Part shown: piece after piece, positions 51,372 through 60,729 of the stretch
Position numbering within the stretch: the stretch's first letter is position 1
Layout: each line of letters begins with the position of its first letter
NCBI GenBank assembly: GCA_027531395.1
Contig: JAPZRO010000004.1
Location: 248,001 to 312,000, forward strand
Origin: Porphyrobacter sp.
Lineage (GTDB): Bacteria > Pseudomonadota > Alphaproteobacteria > Sphingomonadales > Sphingomonadaceae
Direction: 5' to 3'
Length of the DNA: 64,000 nt
Made by a program: the position numbers and the translations under genes
Notes under the pieces: generated by a model
The model's input: the letters and a program-made list of their open reading frames with translations, nothing else
The model's database searches: none
Told to the model about the DNA's origin: nothing

Positions 51372-52555
51372 GATAATGCTCCTAGGGCCAGACGCTCGAT
51401 CACGCGGGCGGACAGCGCCGCCCGCTCGGCGAGGCTGGGGACGATAAGATATTCTTGCGGAGAGTGGATCGCGCCGCCGCGCACGCCCATGGTGTCGACC
51501 ACCGGGACCCCGCAGGCGGCGATGTTGTTGCCGTCGCACACCCCGCCGGTCGCTTGCCAGCGGATGTCCTGCCCCAGCTCCGCGCCGCATTCGCGCACCA
51601 GATCGAACAGGCGTTGGGCCTTGGCATCGACTGTCTTGGGCGGGCGGGTGACGCCGCCGTGGCGATGGGTCGAAACTTCGTGCGCAGTCTCAATATCGAT
51701 CAGCAAGTGATTGAGAGCATGATCGAAGGCTGCGCCGGCCTCGACGGTCTTCGGACGAATATTGAAGCGCAGCACCGCGTGATCGGGCACGACGTTGTTG
51801 GCCGCGCCGCCTTCGAGCTTGGCCGGGTTGATGGTGATCTCCGCGGTCTCGAGCGCCTTCAGCCGCAGGATCAGATCGGCCGCGGCGACGATCGCGTTGC
51901 GCCCTTCGTGCGGGTTGCGCCCGGCATGGGCGCTGCGGCCGGTGAAGGTGATCGAATAATTCCCCGTCCCCCCGCGCTCGTGCGCCAGCGTGCCGTCGGG
52001 CAGGGCGGCGGGTTCGTAGGTGAGGGCGGCAAGCTTTCCCGCGGCGAGCTCGGCGATCAGCCCAGCGCTGGCGAGCGAGCCGGTTTCCTCGTCGGAATTG
52101 ATCAGCACGTCATAGCCGAGGCTGGAGGCGGCTGCGGTCTGTTCAAAGGCCAGCAGCGCATGGAGCATCACCGCGATCCCGCCCTTCATATCGGCAACCC
52201 CGGGGCCGTTCAGCGTCTCCTCGTCGAGCCAGCGCTGGTGCTGGAACGCGTGATCGGCGGGGAAGACGGTGTCCATATGACCGGTCAGCAGGATCCGCCG
52301 GTTGGCCTGCGGGCGCACGCGCACAACCAGATTCTGGCCATGCGGCTTGTCGAAAGCGCTGCCGTCGGCGGCTATCGCGGTGACGGGGGCGGGATCGACC
52401 AATTCGACGCTGCCGGGCAGGGCGGAAAACGCCTCGGCCAGCGCGTCGGCCTGCTCGGCAAGACCGGCGAGGTTGGCGGTGCCGGTGTTGATCGCGCTCC
52501 ACGCGCGAACCTGCGCCAGCATCGCGCTGGAGTCGATCATCTGCGTCCCGTCCAT
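51368..52555 (-). CDS. M20-family metallo-hydrolase linked to the AST genes
   Basis: A 395-residue dizinc hydrolase of the ArgE/DapE/carboxypeptidase-G2 type. It has the metal ligands in GHMDTV (His/Asp), the bridging Asp in GVADMKGG, the catalytic Glu pair in DEETGS and the late His in GAIHSPQEYL, plus a dimerisation domain (about 190-305). Being coupled to astA by GTGA suggests it acts on an N-acyl amino acid of arginine catabolism, perhaps N-succinylglutamate or N-succinylornithine. That is an inference. No astE (M14 desuccinylase), astC or astD is in the window. Confidence 0.85.
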   Translation of the reverse strand: MDGTQMIDSSAMLAQVRAWSAINTGTANLAGLAEQADALAEAFSALPGSVELVDPAPVTAIAADGSAFDKPHGQNLVVRVRPQANRRILLTGHMDTVFPADHAFQHQRWLDEETLNGPGVADMKGGIAVMLHALLAFEQTAAASSLGYDVLINSDEETGSLASAGLIAELAAGKLAALTYEPAALPDGTLAHERGGTGNYSITFTGRSAHAGRNPHEGRNAIVAAADLILRLKALETAEITINPAKLEGGAANNVVPDHAVLRFNIRPKTVEAGAAFDHALNHLLIDIETAHEVSTHRHGGVTRPPKTVDAKAQRLFDLVRECGAELGQDIRWQATGGVCDGNNIAACGVPVVDTMGVRGGAIHSPQEYLIVPSLAERAALSARVIERLALGALS

Positions 52556-52671
52556 GCCCTTCCTCTAGCCGCCCGCGCGCGCCAGTCCAACCCGTTGCAA
52601 TCCAATCTCCCCTGCGCCATAGGGCGGCCCGTCCTCTCCTCCCCGGGCCCTGACAACCCACGAGGACTCTG

Positions 52672-54768
52672 ATGACTGACATGACCACCCGCGCCGGCAT
52701 CGCGATCGATTCCCGGCTGGCGAGTTTCCTTGAAGCCCAGGTTCTCGGCCCGCTGGGGCGCGATGCGGAGGCCTTCTGGCAGGGTTTTGCGGCGCTGCTG
52801 GCCGAATTCGCGCCGAGGAACCGCGCGCTTCTGGCGAAGCGCGAGACCTTGCAGGCGCAGATCGACGCATGGCATGTCGAGCGCGCCGGAAATCCTCATG
52901 ATCCAGCGGCTTACAAGTCATTCCTCACGCAGATTGGTTATCTTGTCCCCGAGCCGGGCGACTTCACCATCGGCACGCAGAACGTCGACCCCGAGATTGC
53001 GACCATGGCCGGCCCGCAGCTGGTAGTGCCGATTCTCAACGCGCGCTTCCTGCTAAACGCCGCCAATGCGCGCTGGGGGAGCCTCTACGACGCCTTCTAC
53101 GGCACCGATGCGCTCGATGCGGCCCCGGCGCGGCCGGGCGGCTATGACGCGGAACGCGGCGCTGCGGTGATCGCGCGCGGGCGGCAGTTCCTCGACGAGG
53201 CCTTCCCGCTGGCGAGCGGAAGCTGGGCCGACCTTGCCGGCCGCGACGGTGTGGTGCTCGCCGATGCGGGCCAGTACATCGGCGAGACTGAGAAGAGCAT
53301 CTTGCTCAAGAACAACGGGTTGCACATCGAAGTTGTTTTCGATTCGAATATGCCTGTGGGCGCGACCGACAAGGCCGGGATCGCCGATATCATGGTCGAG
53401 GCGGCGCTTACCACCATCGCCGACTGCGAGGATTCGGTCGCGGCGGTCGATGCCGAGGATAAGCTGCTGGCCTACACCAACTGGCTCGGCATCATCCGCG
53501 GCGATCTGTCGGAGAGCTTCGAGAAGGGTGGCAGGACGCTCACCCGCACGCTGGCGGGCGACAAGACCTACACCGCGCCCGACGGCAGCACGCAGACCCT
53601 CAAGGGCCGCAGCCTGATGTTCGTGCGCAATGTCGGCCACCTGATGACCAACCCGGCGATCCGCCTCGCGGATGGCTCGGAAGTGCCCGAGGGCATCATG
53701 GACGCGGTCTTCACCTCGGCGATCTCAACGCTCGATGTCGAAGGCCACGGCACGTTCGGCAACTCGCGCGAGGGCTCGATCTACATCGTGAAGCCCAAGA
53801 TGCACGGGCCGGAAGAATGCGTCTTTACCAATGATCTGTTCGACGCGGTTGAGGATCTGCTTCAGCTCCCCCGCCACACGATCAAGGTCGGGGTGATGGA
53901 TGAGGAGCGCCGCACCAGCGCCAACCTTGCCGCCTGCATCCATGCGGTGCGTGACCGGATCGTGTTCATCAACACCGGCTTCCTCGACCGTACCGGGGAT
54001 GAAATCCACACCTCGATGCGCGCCGGGCCGATGCTGCGCAAGGGTGCGATGAAGGGCAGCGACTGGCTCAAGGCCTACGAGGCGCGCAACGTCGCCATCG
54101 GCCTCAGGCACGGCCTTTCGGGCAAGGCGCAGATCGGCAAGGGCATGTGGGCCGCGCCCGATCTGATGGGGCAGATGATGGTCGAGAAGATCGGCCACCT
54201 CAAGGCCGGCGCGAACACCGCATGGGTGCCGTCGCCCACCGCCGCGACGCTCCACGCGCTGCATTACCACCAGCTCAACGTGTTCGAGGTGCAGAAGACC
54301 CTGCCCGAACCGATGGGCCTCGACGCGCTACTGGCGATCCCGCTGGCGCAGGGCGCGAACTGGTCCGAAGCGGAGATCGCCGAGGAGCTCGACAACAATT
54401 GCCAGGGCCTGCTCGGCTATGTGGTGCGCTGGATCGACCAGGGCGTGGGCTGCTCCAAGGTGCCCGACATCAATGATGTGGGCCTGATGGAGGACCGCGC
54501 GACCCTGCGCATCTCCTCCCAGCACATCGCCAACTGGCTGCTGCACGGGGTGATCACCGAAGCGCAGGTGATGGACTCGCTCACCCGCATGGCCGCCAAG
54601 GTCGATGCCCAGAACGCGGGCGACCCGCTCTATGTGCCGCTCACCGGCAACGAGAATGACGCGGCCTTCAGCGCGGCGAAGGACCTGATCTTCAAGGGGG
54701 TCGAACAGCCCAGCGGCTACACCGAGCCGCTGCTGCACCACTGGCGGCAGGTGAAGAAGGCGGGCTAG
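52672..54768 (+). CDS. glcB: Malate synthase G
   Basis: A 698-residue monomeric glyoxylate-cycle enzyme condensing acetyl-CoA and glyoxylate to malate. Family marks are the [17 protein letters not shown] region, the catalytic segment [28 protein letters not shown] with the glyoxylate-binding residues, and [17 protein letters not shown] with the catalytic Asp/Glu. The ATG at 52672 follows GAGGACTCTG. Isocitrate lyase is not nearby, but with AST, Ald and GcdH products it would feed growth on C2 units. Confidence 0.97.
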   Translation: MTDMTTRAGIAIDSRLASFLEAQVLGPLGRDAEAFWQGFAALLAEFAPRNRALLAKRETLQAQIDAWHVERAGNPHDPAAYKSFLTQIGYLVPEPGDFTIGTQNVDPEIATMAGPQLVVPILNARFLLNAANARWGSLYDAFYGTDALDAAPARPGGYDAERGAAVIARGRQFLDEAFPLASGSWADLAGRDGVVLADAGQYIGETEKSILLKNNGLHIEVVFDSNMPVGATDKAGIADIMVEAALTTIADCEDSVAAVDAEDKLLAYTNWLGIIRGDLSESFEKGGRTLTRTLAGDKTYTAPDGSTQTLKGRSLMFVRNVGHLMTNPAIRLADGSEVPEGIMDAVFTSAISTLDVEGHGTFGNSREGSIYIVKPKMHGPEECVFTNDLFDAVEDLLQLPRHTIKVGVMDEERRTSANLAACIHAVRDRIVFINTGFLDRTGDEIHTSMRAGPMLRKGAMKGSDWLKAYEARNVAIGLRHGLSGKAQIGKGMWAAPDLMGQMMVEKIGHLKAGANTAWVPSPTAATLHALHYHQLNVFEVQKTLPEPMGLDALLAIPLAQGANWSEAEIAEELDNNCQGLLGYVVRWIDQGVGCSKVPDINDVGLMEDRATLRISSQHIANWLLHGVITEAQVMDSLTRMAAKVDAQNAGDPLYVPLTGNENDAAFSAAKDLIFKGVEQPSGYTEPLLHHWRQVKKAG

Positions 54769-54937
54769 GAGAGCGGTTTCCTACACGCTCGCGATTTGAC
54801 AGGCTCGCCCGTATGGCCTGTCTTGCCCGCATCTGCCTGCAACCGGACGCGCCTGTGACGGGGGCAGGTTTTTGCGTTCAGGACAGTGTCTCATGTGTCT
54901 CCAACAGGCGCGAACCTGAACGGAGCGGGCGGGTCGA

Positions 54938-55762
54938 TCACCCTTGCATGGCGCGGGCGAGGGCGACGAACTCAGCCACGCTGACAGTCTCCGCCCGCCT
55001 AGTCTCGTCGATCCCCAGCGCCGCCAGCGCCTCCAGCGCCCCCGGCACGCCCTTCAGGCTCTGACGCAGCATCTTGCGGCGTTGGCCGAAGGCAGCCTCG
55101 GTGAGGCGTTCGAGCATCCTCGCCGATACACCTTCGGGCATGGCGGCGGGCGTGACGTGGACAATCGCGCTCATCACCTTGGGCGGCGGGGTGAAGGCGC
55201 TGCGGTGGACCTTCATGGCGAGGCGCGCGTCGGCGCGCCACTGGGCGAGCACTGCGAGGCGACCGTATGCGGCGTCTCCGGCGGCGGCAACGATCCGGTC
55301 GGCCACTTCGCGCTGGAACATCAGGGTGAGCGACTGCCAAAGCGGCGGCCAGGCCTCTCCCCCGAGCCAGCGCACGAACAGCGCGGTGCCGACGTTGTAA
55401 GGGAGGTTCGAGAGCACGTGGAACGGCTGCCCGCCCATCAGTTCGCTGTGGTCCAGCTTCAGCGCATCGCCCTCGATCACGGTAAGCTGGCCGGGAAAGG
55501 CCTCGCCCAGTTCGGCGAGCGCTGGCAGGCAGCGGCGGTCCATCTCGATCGCGGTGACCTTCGCACCGGCGCGCAGCAGCGCCCGCGTCAGCCCGCCGGG
55601 GCCGGGGCCGACTTCGAGCACGGCCGCGCCCGACAGATCGCCCGGCAGCGCCGCGATGCGGGCGAGCAGCTGCTCGTCGAGCAGGAAGTTCTGCCCCAGC
55701 GCCTTGGACGCGGCGAGACCGTGACGGGCGATCACTTCGCGGATCGGGGGGAGGGTGGTCAT
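54938..55762 (-). CDS. rsmA: 16S rRNA dimethyladenosine transferase
   Basis: A 274-residue SAM-dependent enzyme that dimethylates A1518 and A1519 of 16S rRNA, also known as KsgA. It has the SAM motif EVGPGPGGLTRALL, the acidic MDRR after strand 2 and the catalytic NLPYNV motif. Its ATG overlaps the pdxA stop by four bases (ATGA). It closes the lptD-surA-pdxA-rsmA run, a conserved proteobacterial order. Confidence 0.96.
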   Translation of the reverse strand: MTTLPPIREVIARHGLAASKALGQNFLLDEQLLARIAALPGDLSGAAVLEVGPGPGGLTRALLRAGAKVTAIEMDRRCLPALAELGEAFPGQLTVIEGDALKLDHSELMGGQPFHVLSNLPYNVGTALFVRWLGGEAWPPLWQSLTLMFQREVADRIVAAAGDAAYGRLAVLAQWRADARLAMKVHRSAFTPPPKVMSAIVHVTPAAMPEGVSARMLERLTEAAFGQRRKMLRQSLKGVPGALEALAALGIDETRRAETVSVAEFVALARAMQG

Positions 55763-56772
55763 ACGCGCGCCCGCGCCGCGGCCATCTCCGCCGCCATGAC
55801 GATCGCCGCCGCCATCGCGCCAGGATCGGCGAGGCCCTTGCCGGCGATGTCGAAGGCGGTGCCGTGATCGGGCGAGGTGCGGATGATCGGTAGGCCAAGC
55901 GTGACGTTGACGCCCTCGTCCACCTCGAGCGCCTTGATCGGGATCAGCGCCTGATCGTGATACATGGCGAGCGCGGCATCATAGGTCTTCCGCGCCCGGG
56001 GCGTGAACAGCGCGTCGCCGGGGACGGGGCCGAACGCGTCGATCCCCTCGGCCTGAAGCGCGGCGATGGCAGGCGCGATGATGCGCGCTTCCTCGTCGCC
56101 GAACTGGCCGCCTTCGCCCGCATGGGGATTGAGCGCTGCAATCGCGAGGCGCGGGGCGGCAATGCCGAAGTCCCGCCGGAGGCCCGCGGCGACGATCCGT
56201 GCCTTGTGGGTGATGAGCTCGACCGAGAGCAGCTGCGGCACCTCGGCCAGCGCGACATGTACGGTGAGCGGGACGGTGCGCAGCGACGGCCCTGCCAGCA
56301 TCATCACCGCATCGCGATAGGCAAGCCCGCAGGCATCGGCGAGGAATTCGGTCTGTCCGGGGTAGTCCCAGCCGATTGCGGCCAGCGCGCTCTTGGCGAC
56401 GGGCGCGGTGACGAGGCCCGCAGCGAGACCGGAGAGCGCGAACTTCGTCGCCCACTGGAGCGAGGCCAGCGCCAGCCTTGCGCCGTCCGGCGAGGGCTGG
56501 CCGGGCCTCCACTGGGCATCGAGCCCCGCCATCACCGGCAGGCCGGCCGCTGCGGCGAACACCGCCTCGGCAGGCTCGGCAATCGGGACGATCGGGCAGT
56601 CGATCCGCAAGGCCTCGGCCGCTGCGCGCAGGAGCTCCGGTCCGCCGACCACGAAGGCGGGCGGGACGCGGCGTTCGGCCCGCAGGCGCGCCCATGCGCC
56701 GAGCATGACTTCAGGGCCGATCCCCGACGGATCGCCCAAAGCAATTGCCAAGGGTGCCGCGCTTGCCGTCAA
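55759..56772 (-). CDS. pdxA: 4-hydroxythreonine-4-phosphate dehydrogenase
   Basis: A 337-residue enzyme of DXP-dependent vitamin B6 synthesis. The sequence opens with ALGDPSGIGPEVM and has TAPVAKSALAAIG, a zinc-ligand HVALAEVP-type segment, LNPHAGEGGQFG and MYHDQALIPIKAL. The start is TTG at 56772, overlapping the surA stop (TTGA); no ATG fits as well. It is between surA and rsmA, as in E. coli. Confidence 0.95.
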   Translation of the reverse strand: MTASAAPLAIALGDPSGIGPEVMLGAWARLRAERRVPPAFVVGGPELLRAAAEALRIDCPIVPIAEPAEAVFAAAAGLPVMAGLDAQWRPGQPSPDGARLALASLQWATKFALSGLAAGLVTAPVAKSALAAIGWDYPGQTEFLADACGLAYRDAVMMLAGPSLRTVPLTVHVALAEVPQLLSVELITHKARIVAAGLRRDFGIAAPRLAIAALNPHAGEGGQFGDEEARIIAPAIAALQAEGIDAFGPVPGDALFTPRARKTYDAALAMYHDQALIPIKALEVDEGVNVTLGLPIIRTSPDHGTAFDIAGKGLADPGAMAAAIVMAAEMAAARARV

Positions 56773-58136
56773 TTGTATTCGATATAGGCGTCGTTGCGCA
56801 GGTCGCGCAGGTAACGCTGGGCGCGCTTGTTGACCCGCTCCTGCTCGATCTGGTCCATCACCGCCGCGAAGGTCGGCGCGCCGGCATCCTTGGGATCATC
56901 GCGCCCGCACAGCATCAGCACGCGCACGCCTTCCTGGATCCCGCCGAACAGCGGGGTGGTCTGGCCGATCTGCAGGTTCAGCACGATCGCGCGCAGCTGT
57001 TCGGGCAGGTTCGCGGCCTTGATCTGGTCGTTGGAGACGACCTGCGCCCCGATCGCCGCCGCGCCCGCTTCGACATCGCCGCAGCCGCGCAGGGACTCGA
57101 TGAAGTTGCCGAACTGCTCGACCTTGGCGGTCGCCGCAGCCTCGGTCACGCCTTCGGGGAAGGCAATCGAGATCTGCTTGAGGTTCAGCACTGCCTCGTT
57201 CGGGTCGGCCATCAGCACCTGACGCTTGTTGATCAGGTAGATGATCGAGAAGCCGCCGGGGATTTCGATCGGGCCGTTGAGCTGGCCCGGCTGCATCTGC
57301 CGCGCGACGGCGGCAAGCTGCGGAGGCAGCTGGCCGAGCCGCACCCAGCCCAGATCGCCGCCGACCACCGCGGTGGTCGCCTCGGAGAACTGGCGCGCAT
57401 AGGCGACGAAACTGCCGCCCTGCTGAAGCTGTTCCATGATCGCCTGGGCGTTCTTGAGCACCGCCGCGCGGTTCTCGGTGGTGGCGGAGAGATAGATCTC
57501 GCCCAGCCGGTATTCGTCGGTGCCCTTGGCCTCGTTCATGCGCTTGAGCACGTCGTTGACCTCTTCGGCCGAGACGTTGACGAAGGGCATGATGTTGCGG
57601 CGCAGAAGGTTCTCCCACGCCATTTCGCCTTCGATCTGGCGCTTGAGCGAGGCGGGCGAGGAGCCGATCTGGAGCAGATATTCGTCCATCTTCTTCGGCT
57701 CGCTGCCGAAGTTCTGCCCGGCGAGCTGCTGGTAGGTCTCCTCGACTTCGTTCGGGGTGACCTTCATCTCGGCGGCTTCGGCGGCCTGGATCTTGAGCGT
57801 CTCGTCGATCAGGTTCCGCAGCACCTGCACCCGCAGGCGCAGGAGTTCGTCCTCGGAGACCGGAGCATCCGAGGATGCGGTGACGAGCGCGACGCGCTGG
57901 TCGATATCGGTGCCGGTGATGACATAGCCGTTTACCACCGCCGTTGCCGCGCGGCGGTTGGGATCGGTCTTGCCGAAGATGGTGATGTCCTCGGGCAGGC
58001 CGAAAGGATTCTCGGCCGTCGGGACCGCCACGGTCTGCGCCGGCGCTGCAGCCGGAACCAGTGCGAGCGCAGCCAGCGAGGCCAGCATCGCGCCGCCCCG
58101 CAGCGTCATTTTGGCCTTGTTTGAAAACAGCTTCAT
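56769..58136 (-). CDS. surA: SurA-like periplasmic peptidyl-prolyl isomerase / chaperone
   Basis: A 455-residue periplasmic chaperone. The signal peptide ends near PAAAPAQ, then a SurA N-terminal domain (about 60-205) and one parvulin domain (EYRLGEIYLSATTEN ... GGDLGWVRLGQLP ... GGFSIIYLINKR) with a less conserved C-terminal part. It should help fold outer-membrane proteins such as LptD, encoded just upstream. I use the ATG at 58136; a GTG two codons upstream is possible. Gap to lptD is 180 bases. Confidence 0.9.
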   Translation of the reverse strand: MKLFSNKAKMTLRGGAMLASLAALALVPAAAPAQTVAVPTAENPFGLPEDITIFGKTDPNRRAATAVVNGYVITGTDIDQRVALVTASSDAPVSEDELLRLRVQVLRNLIDETLKIQAAEAAEMKVTPNEVEETYQQLAGQNFGSEPKKMDEYLLQIGSSPASLKRQIEGEMAWENLLRRNIMPFVNVSAEEVNDVLKRMNEAKGTDEYRLGEIYLSATTENRAAVLKNAQAIMEQLQQGGSFVAYARQFSEATTAVVGGDLGWVRLGQLPPQLAAVARQMQPGQLNGPIEIPGGFSIIYLINKRQVLMADPNEAVLNLKQISIAFPEGVTEAAATAKVEQFGNFIESLRGCGDVEAGAAAIGAQVVSNDQIKAANLPEQLRAIVLNLQIGQTTPLFGGIQEGVRVLMLCGRDDPKDAGAPTFAAVMDQIEQERVNKRAQRYLRDLRNDAYIEYN

Positions 58137-58316
58137 TCTCACTCGTTCATTCCCGCCTTAGGTCAATTAGTGCGCGACCCCTCACGCAATGTGGTGCAGC
58201 CTTGCGCCCGCGCGGCTGAATGGAAGCTGAGTCCCGCCTTACTCCGGGCCCGCGGCGCTGGCCACTGCGACAGGCCCTTACCCCCAATTATCCGCGCTGC
58301 CAATTCGCAGGCTGTC

Positions 58317-60593
58317 TCAGCGGAAGCCGAGATTGCGCAGGGCGAAGAACAGCTGGAACGTGTTGCCGCGCCGCGCGTCGCCCGCGTCGATGAAATCGCG
58401 CCGCCAAGTCGCGCCGAATTCGATGCAATCGTCGGAATACGCGATCCCGAGCCGGGTGCGGATCGGTTCGAACCCGTCCGGCTGGAACACCGGATCCTCG
58501 TCGGTATCGGTGAGGTTGAACACCCCCGAGCCGAACATCGACCACTTGCGCCCCAGCGCGATACGCGCGGCGGCGCGCAGTTCCTCGCGGTCGCGCAGGT
58601 CCTCGACGGTCTGGATGTCGCGGTTGAGCCGGAGATAGCCGACCTCGATATAGTTGCGGCGCGATCCGATCGTCGCGTCGATCTCGTTGCGGCGGACCGC
58701 CAGATTGTCCTTGTCGAGCCGGAAGCGGTGCGTGAAGTTGACGAAGTCGCGGAAGCGGATCTGGGTGCGCCCGACGAAGTCGGACACCCGCTCGGACAGG
58801 CCGGTGCCGGTGGGGAAGATCTGCTCGGCCGGATCATCGAAGCGATAGGACTGGCCGATGGTGGTCGAAATCTTCCAGCCGGGGCGCTGGAGTTCCCAGT
58901 CCACGCCCCAGGTCACACGCGTGCCGTCTTCCACCCGGTCGTAGCCGGGGAAGCGGTTCAATGCGAAGAGATTGGAATCCTCCAGATCGATCGCGCGGGC
59001 ATCCTCGTTGGGCACGTCGAGATTGCGCAGCTTGGGGCTGGCGACGATCTGCACCCGGGGCTTCAGGACCTGCGTGCCGCCGAAGGCCTCGCCCACGAAG
59101 GGCCATTCGATATCGATCGCGGCGGTGGCGATGCCGCGGCTGGTCCAGCCCTCGGTCCCGCGATAGCTCGGGGTCGCGGTCGCAAGGATGTTGTCGGTGT
59201 TGTAGATGTCGCCGCGCACCAGCGCGGTCAGCGTCACCACCTGACCGAGCCCGGTCAGCCGCCGCAGATCCCACTTCGCCCCGGCAAAGGCGCGCTGGGT
59301 ATCCTGTCCGTCGTTGCGCAGCAGCGCGAGGCTGTTGACCTGAAACTCGATCTGTCCGCCAAACAGCGGGTCGGCCACCAGCTGGCGATAGTCGAGCGCG
59401 GGCAGGGCGAGCGGCACCTGTCCCTGTTCTGCATTGATCCGCAGTGTCTGGGTGGCCCAGCCGGCGAGCGAGAAATAGGATTTCTCGGTGATGCGTTCGA
59501 GATTGATGGTCGAGCGCAGCCGGTCATCGCGGCTGAGATCGTAGCGGCGCAGGAAGGTGCGGTCGCTGGCGAGGCGGATCGAGCCGGTCAGGCTCCATTC
59601 GGGCGAGAACTGGAAGCGCCCGTTGCTGTCGATATGGCCGCGCAGTTCGTTCTGGAAGCTCTGCCCGCCGGTGAAGTCTGTGAGGCGGTCGCTGGCGGTG
59701 AGAAAACCGCTGATCTGGTAGGCACCCTTGTCGGTCAGGTGCCGCCACTTCGCGCTCGCCATCGGAGCGACGTTGGAGAAGACATAGGCGCCCAGCGTCA
59801 GATCGCGGTTGTCGGCAAGCCGCCAGTAGTATTCGCCGCTGACTTCCAGACCGTTGACCTGGCTGACCCGGAAATCGGGAACGAGAAAGCCGCTTTCGGC
59901 CTTGCCGTCGGTGCGCAGCGCGAGGCCGGGCAGGGGCAGGATCCGCGCGCCGAACAGTTCCAGCATCGCACCGTTGAAGCGCACCCGCTGAGCCTTCTGG
60001 TCGAAGATCACCTTGTCGGCGGTGATCCGCCAACTGGGGTTCTGGGCGCAGCCGTCCTCGCCCGTCACCGCGCAGGCCGAATAGGCCGCATCGGTGAGCA
60101 GCGCGACACCGTCCTCGCCGCGGGTCGCAGAGCGGGCGGCAAGCCGGCCCCCGGCCCTGAGCGCGATCAGCAGTTCGGACATGGCCCCGGCCTCGAAGGT
60201 CTCGGTCAGCTCGACCTGATCGGTGAACAGCTGGTTGCCGGCATCATCGACCAGCCGGATGTTGCCGGTGGCGATGATCTTGCCGGTGGTGCGGTCCCAT
60301 GTGACCTCGTCGGCGCGGACCGAGCGATCGTCCGAGCGCAGGATGACATTGCCGCGCGCGGTGACGGTTTCGCGCTCGCTGTCATAGGCGATCTCGCGCG
60401 CCTCGAAATCGATGACGGGCGCGGTTTCCTGCGCGGCTTGTGCGGGCGCGGTGACATCGTCCTGCGCAGCGAGAATCGTCGGGGTCGCCAGCAGCATCAG
60501 CGCGAGGGCCAGACGTGACGAAGTGCCCCGCGCCGGGCAGCGCTGGCCATGGTACGCGGCCGCGCGCGATCCGTACGACAAGCCTCCCGACAT
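58317..60593 (-). CDS. lptD: LPS-assembly outer-membrane protein LptD
   Basis: A 758-residue outer-membrane protein that, with LptE, inserts LPS in the outer leaflet. After the signal peptide (ending TPTILAAQ) comes an OstA-like domain (FEAREIAYDSERETVTARGNVILRSDDRSVRADEVTWDRTTGKIIATGNIRLVDDAG; about 57-110), then a long beta-barrel region ending in FFALRNLGFR with aromatic residues. Cysteines in SACAVTGEDGC and SDDCIEF could form the needed disulfide. The ATG at 60593 leaves a somewhat long N-terminal segment before the hydrophobic core, so the true start could be further in. Confidence 0.9.
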   Translation of the reverse strand: MSGGLSYGSRAAAYHGQRCPARGTSSRLALALMLLATPTILAAQDDVTAPAQAAQETAPVIDFEAREIAYDSERETVTARGNVILRSDDRSVRADEVTWDRTTGKIIATGNIRLVDDAGNQLFTDQVELTETFEAGAMSELLIALRAGGRLAARSATRGEDGVALLTDAAYSACAVTGEDGCAQNPSWRITADKVIFDQKAQRVRFNGAMLELFGARILPLPGLALRTDGKAESGFLVPDFRVSQVNGLEVSGEYYWRLADNRDLTLGAYVFSNVAPMASAKWRHLTDKGAYQISGFLTASDRLTDFTGGQSFQNELRGHIDSNGRFQFSPEWSLTGSIRLASDRTFLRRYDLSRDDRLRSTINLERITEKSYFSLAGWATQTLRINAEQGQVPLALPALDYRQLVADPLFGGQIEFQVNSLALLRNDGQDTQRAFAGAKWDLRRLTGLGQVVTLTALVRGDIYNTDNILATATPSYRGTEGWTSRGIATAAIDIEWPFVGEAFGGTQVLKPRVQIVASPKLRNLDVPNEDARAIDLEDSNLFALNRFPGYDRVEDGTRVTWGVDWELQRPGWKISTTIGQSYRFDDPAEQIFPTGTGLSERVSDFVGRTQIRFRDFVNFTHRFRLDKDNLAVRRNEIDATIGSRRNYIEVGYLRLNRDIQTVEDLRDREELRAAARIALGRKWSMFGSGVFNLTDTDEDPVFQPDGFEPIRTRLGIAYSDDCIEFGATWRRDFIDAGDARRGNTFQLFFALRNLGFR

Positions 60594-60729
60594 GGCCTTG
60601 CCTATTGCACCGCTCGCGCCTAATCGCAATCGCCATTGCGCCCCCGGTGCGCGCGGCTTGTCGCAGGTGCGCGGCACTCTGCCAGCGCGATGCCGTTCGG
60701 GCGACCACGCGTTTCCTTTCGGAGAACCC

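Noticed and set aside
54840..54880. A possible terminator after malate synthase G (T-run at 54869-54873)
   Set aside because: Only a weak five-base stem can be drawn and it is far from the stop codon.
58440..58480. A tRNA T-loop-like GGTTCGAACC motif
   Set aside because: It is inside lptD codons and has no cloverleaf around it. No tRNA is seen in the window.
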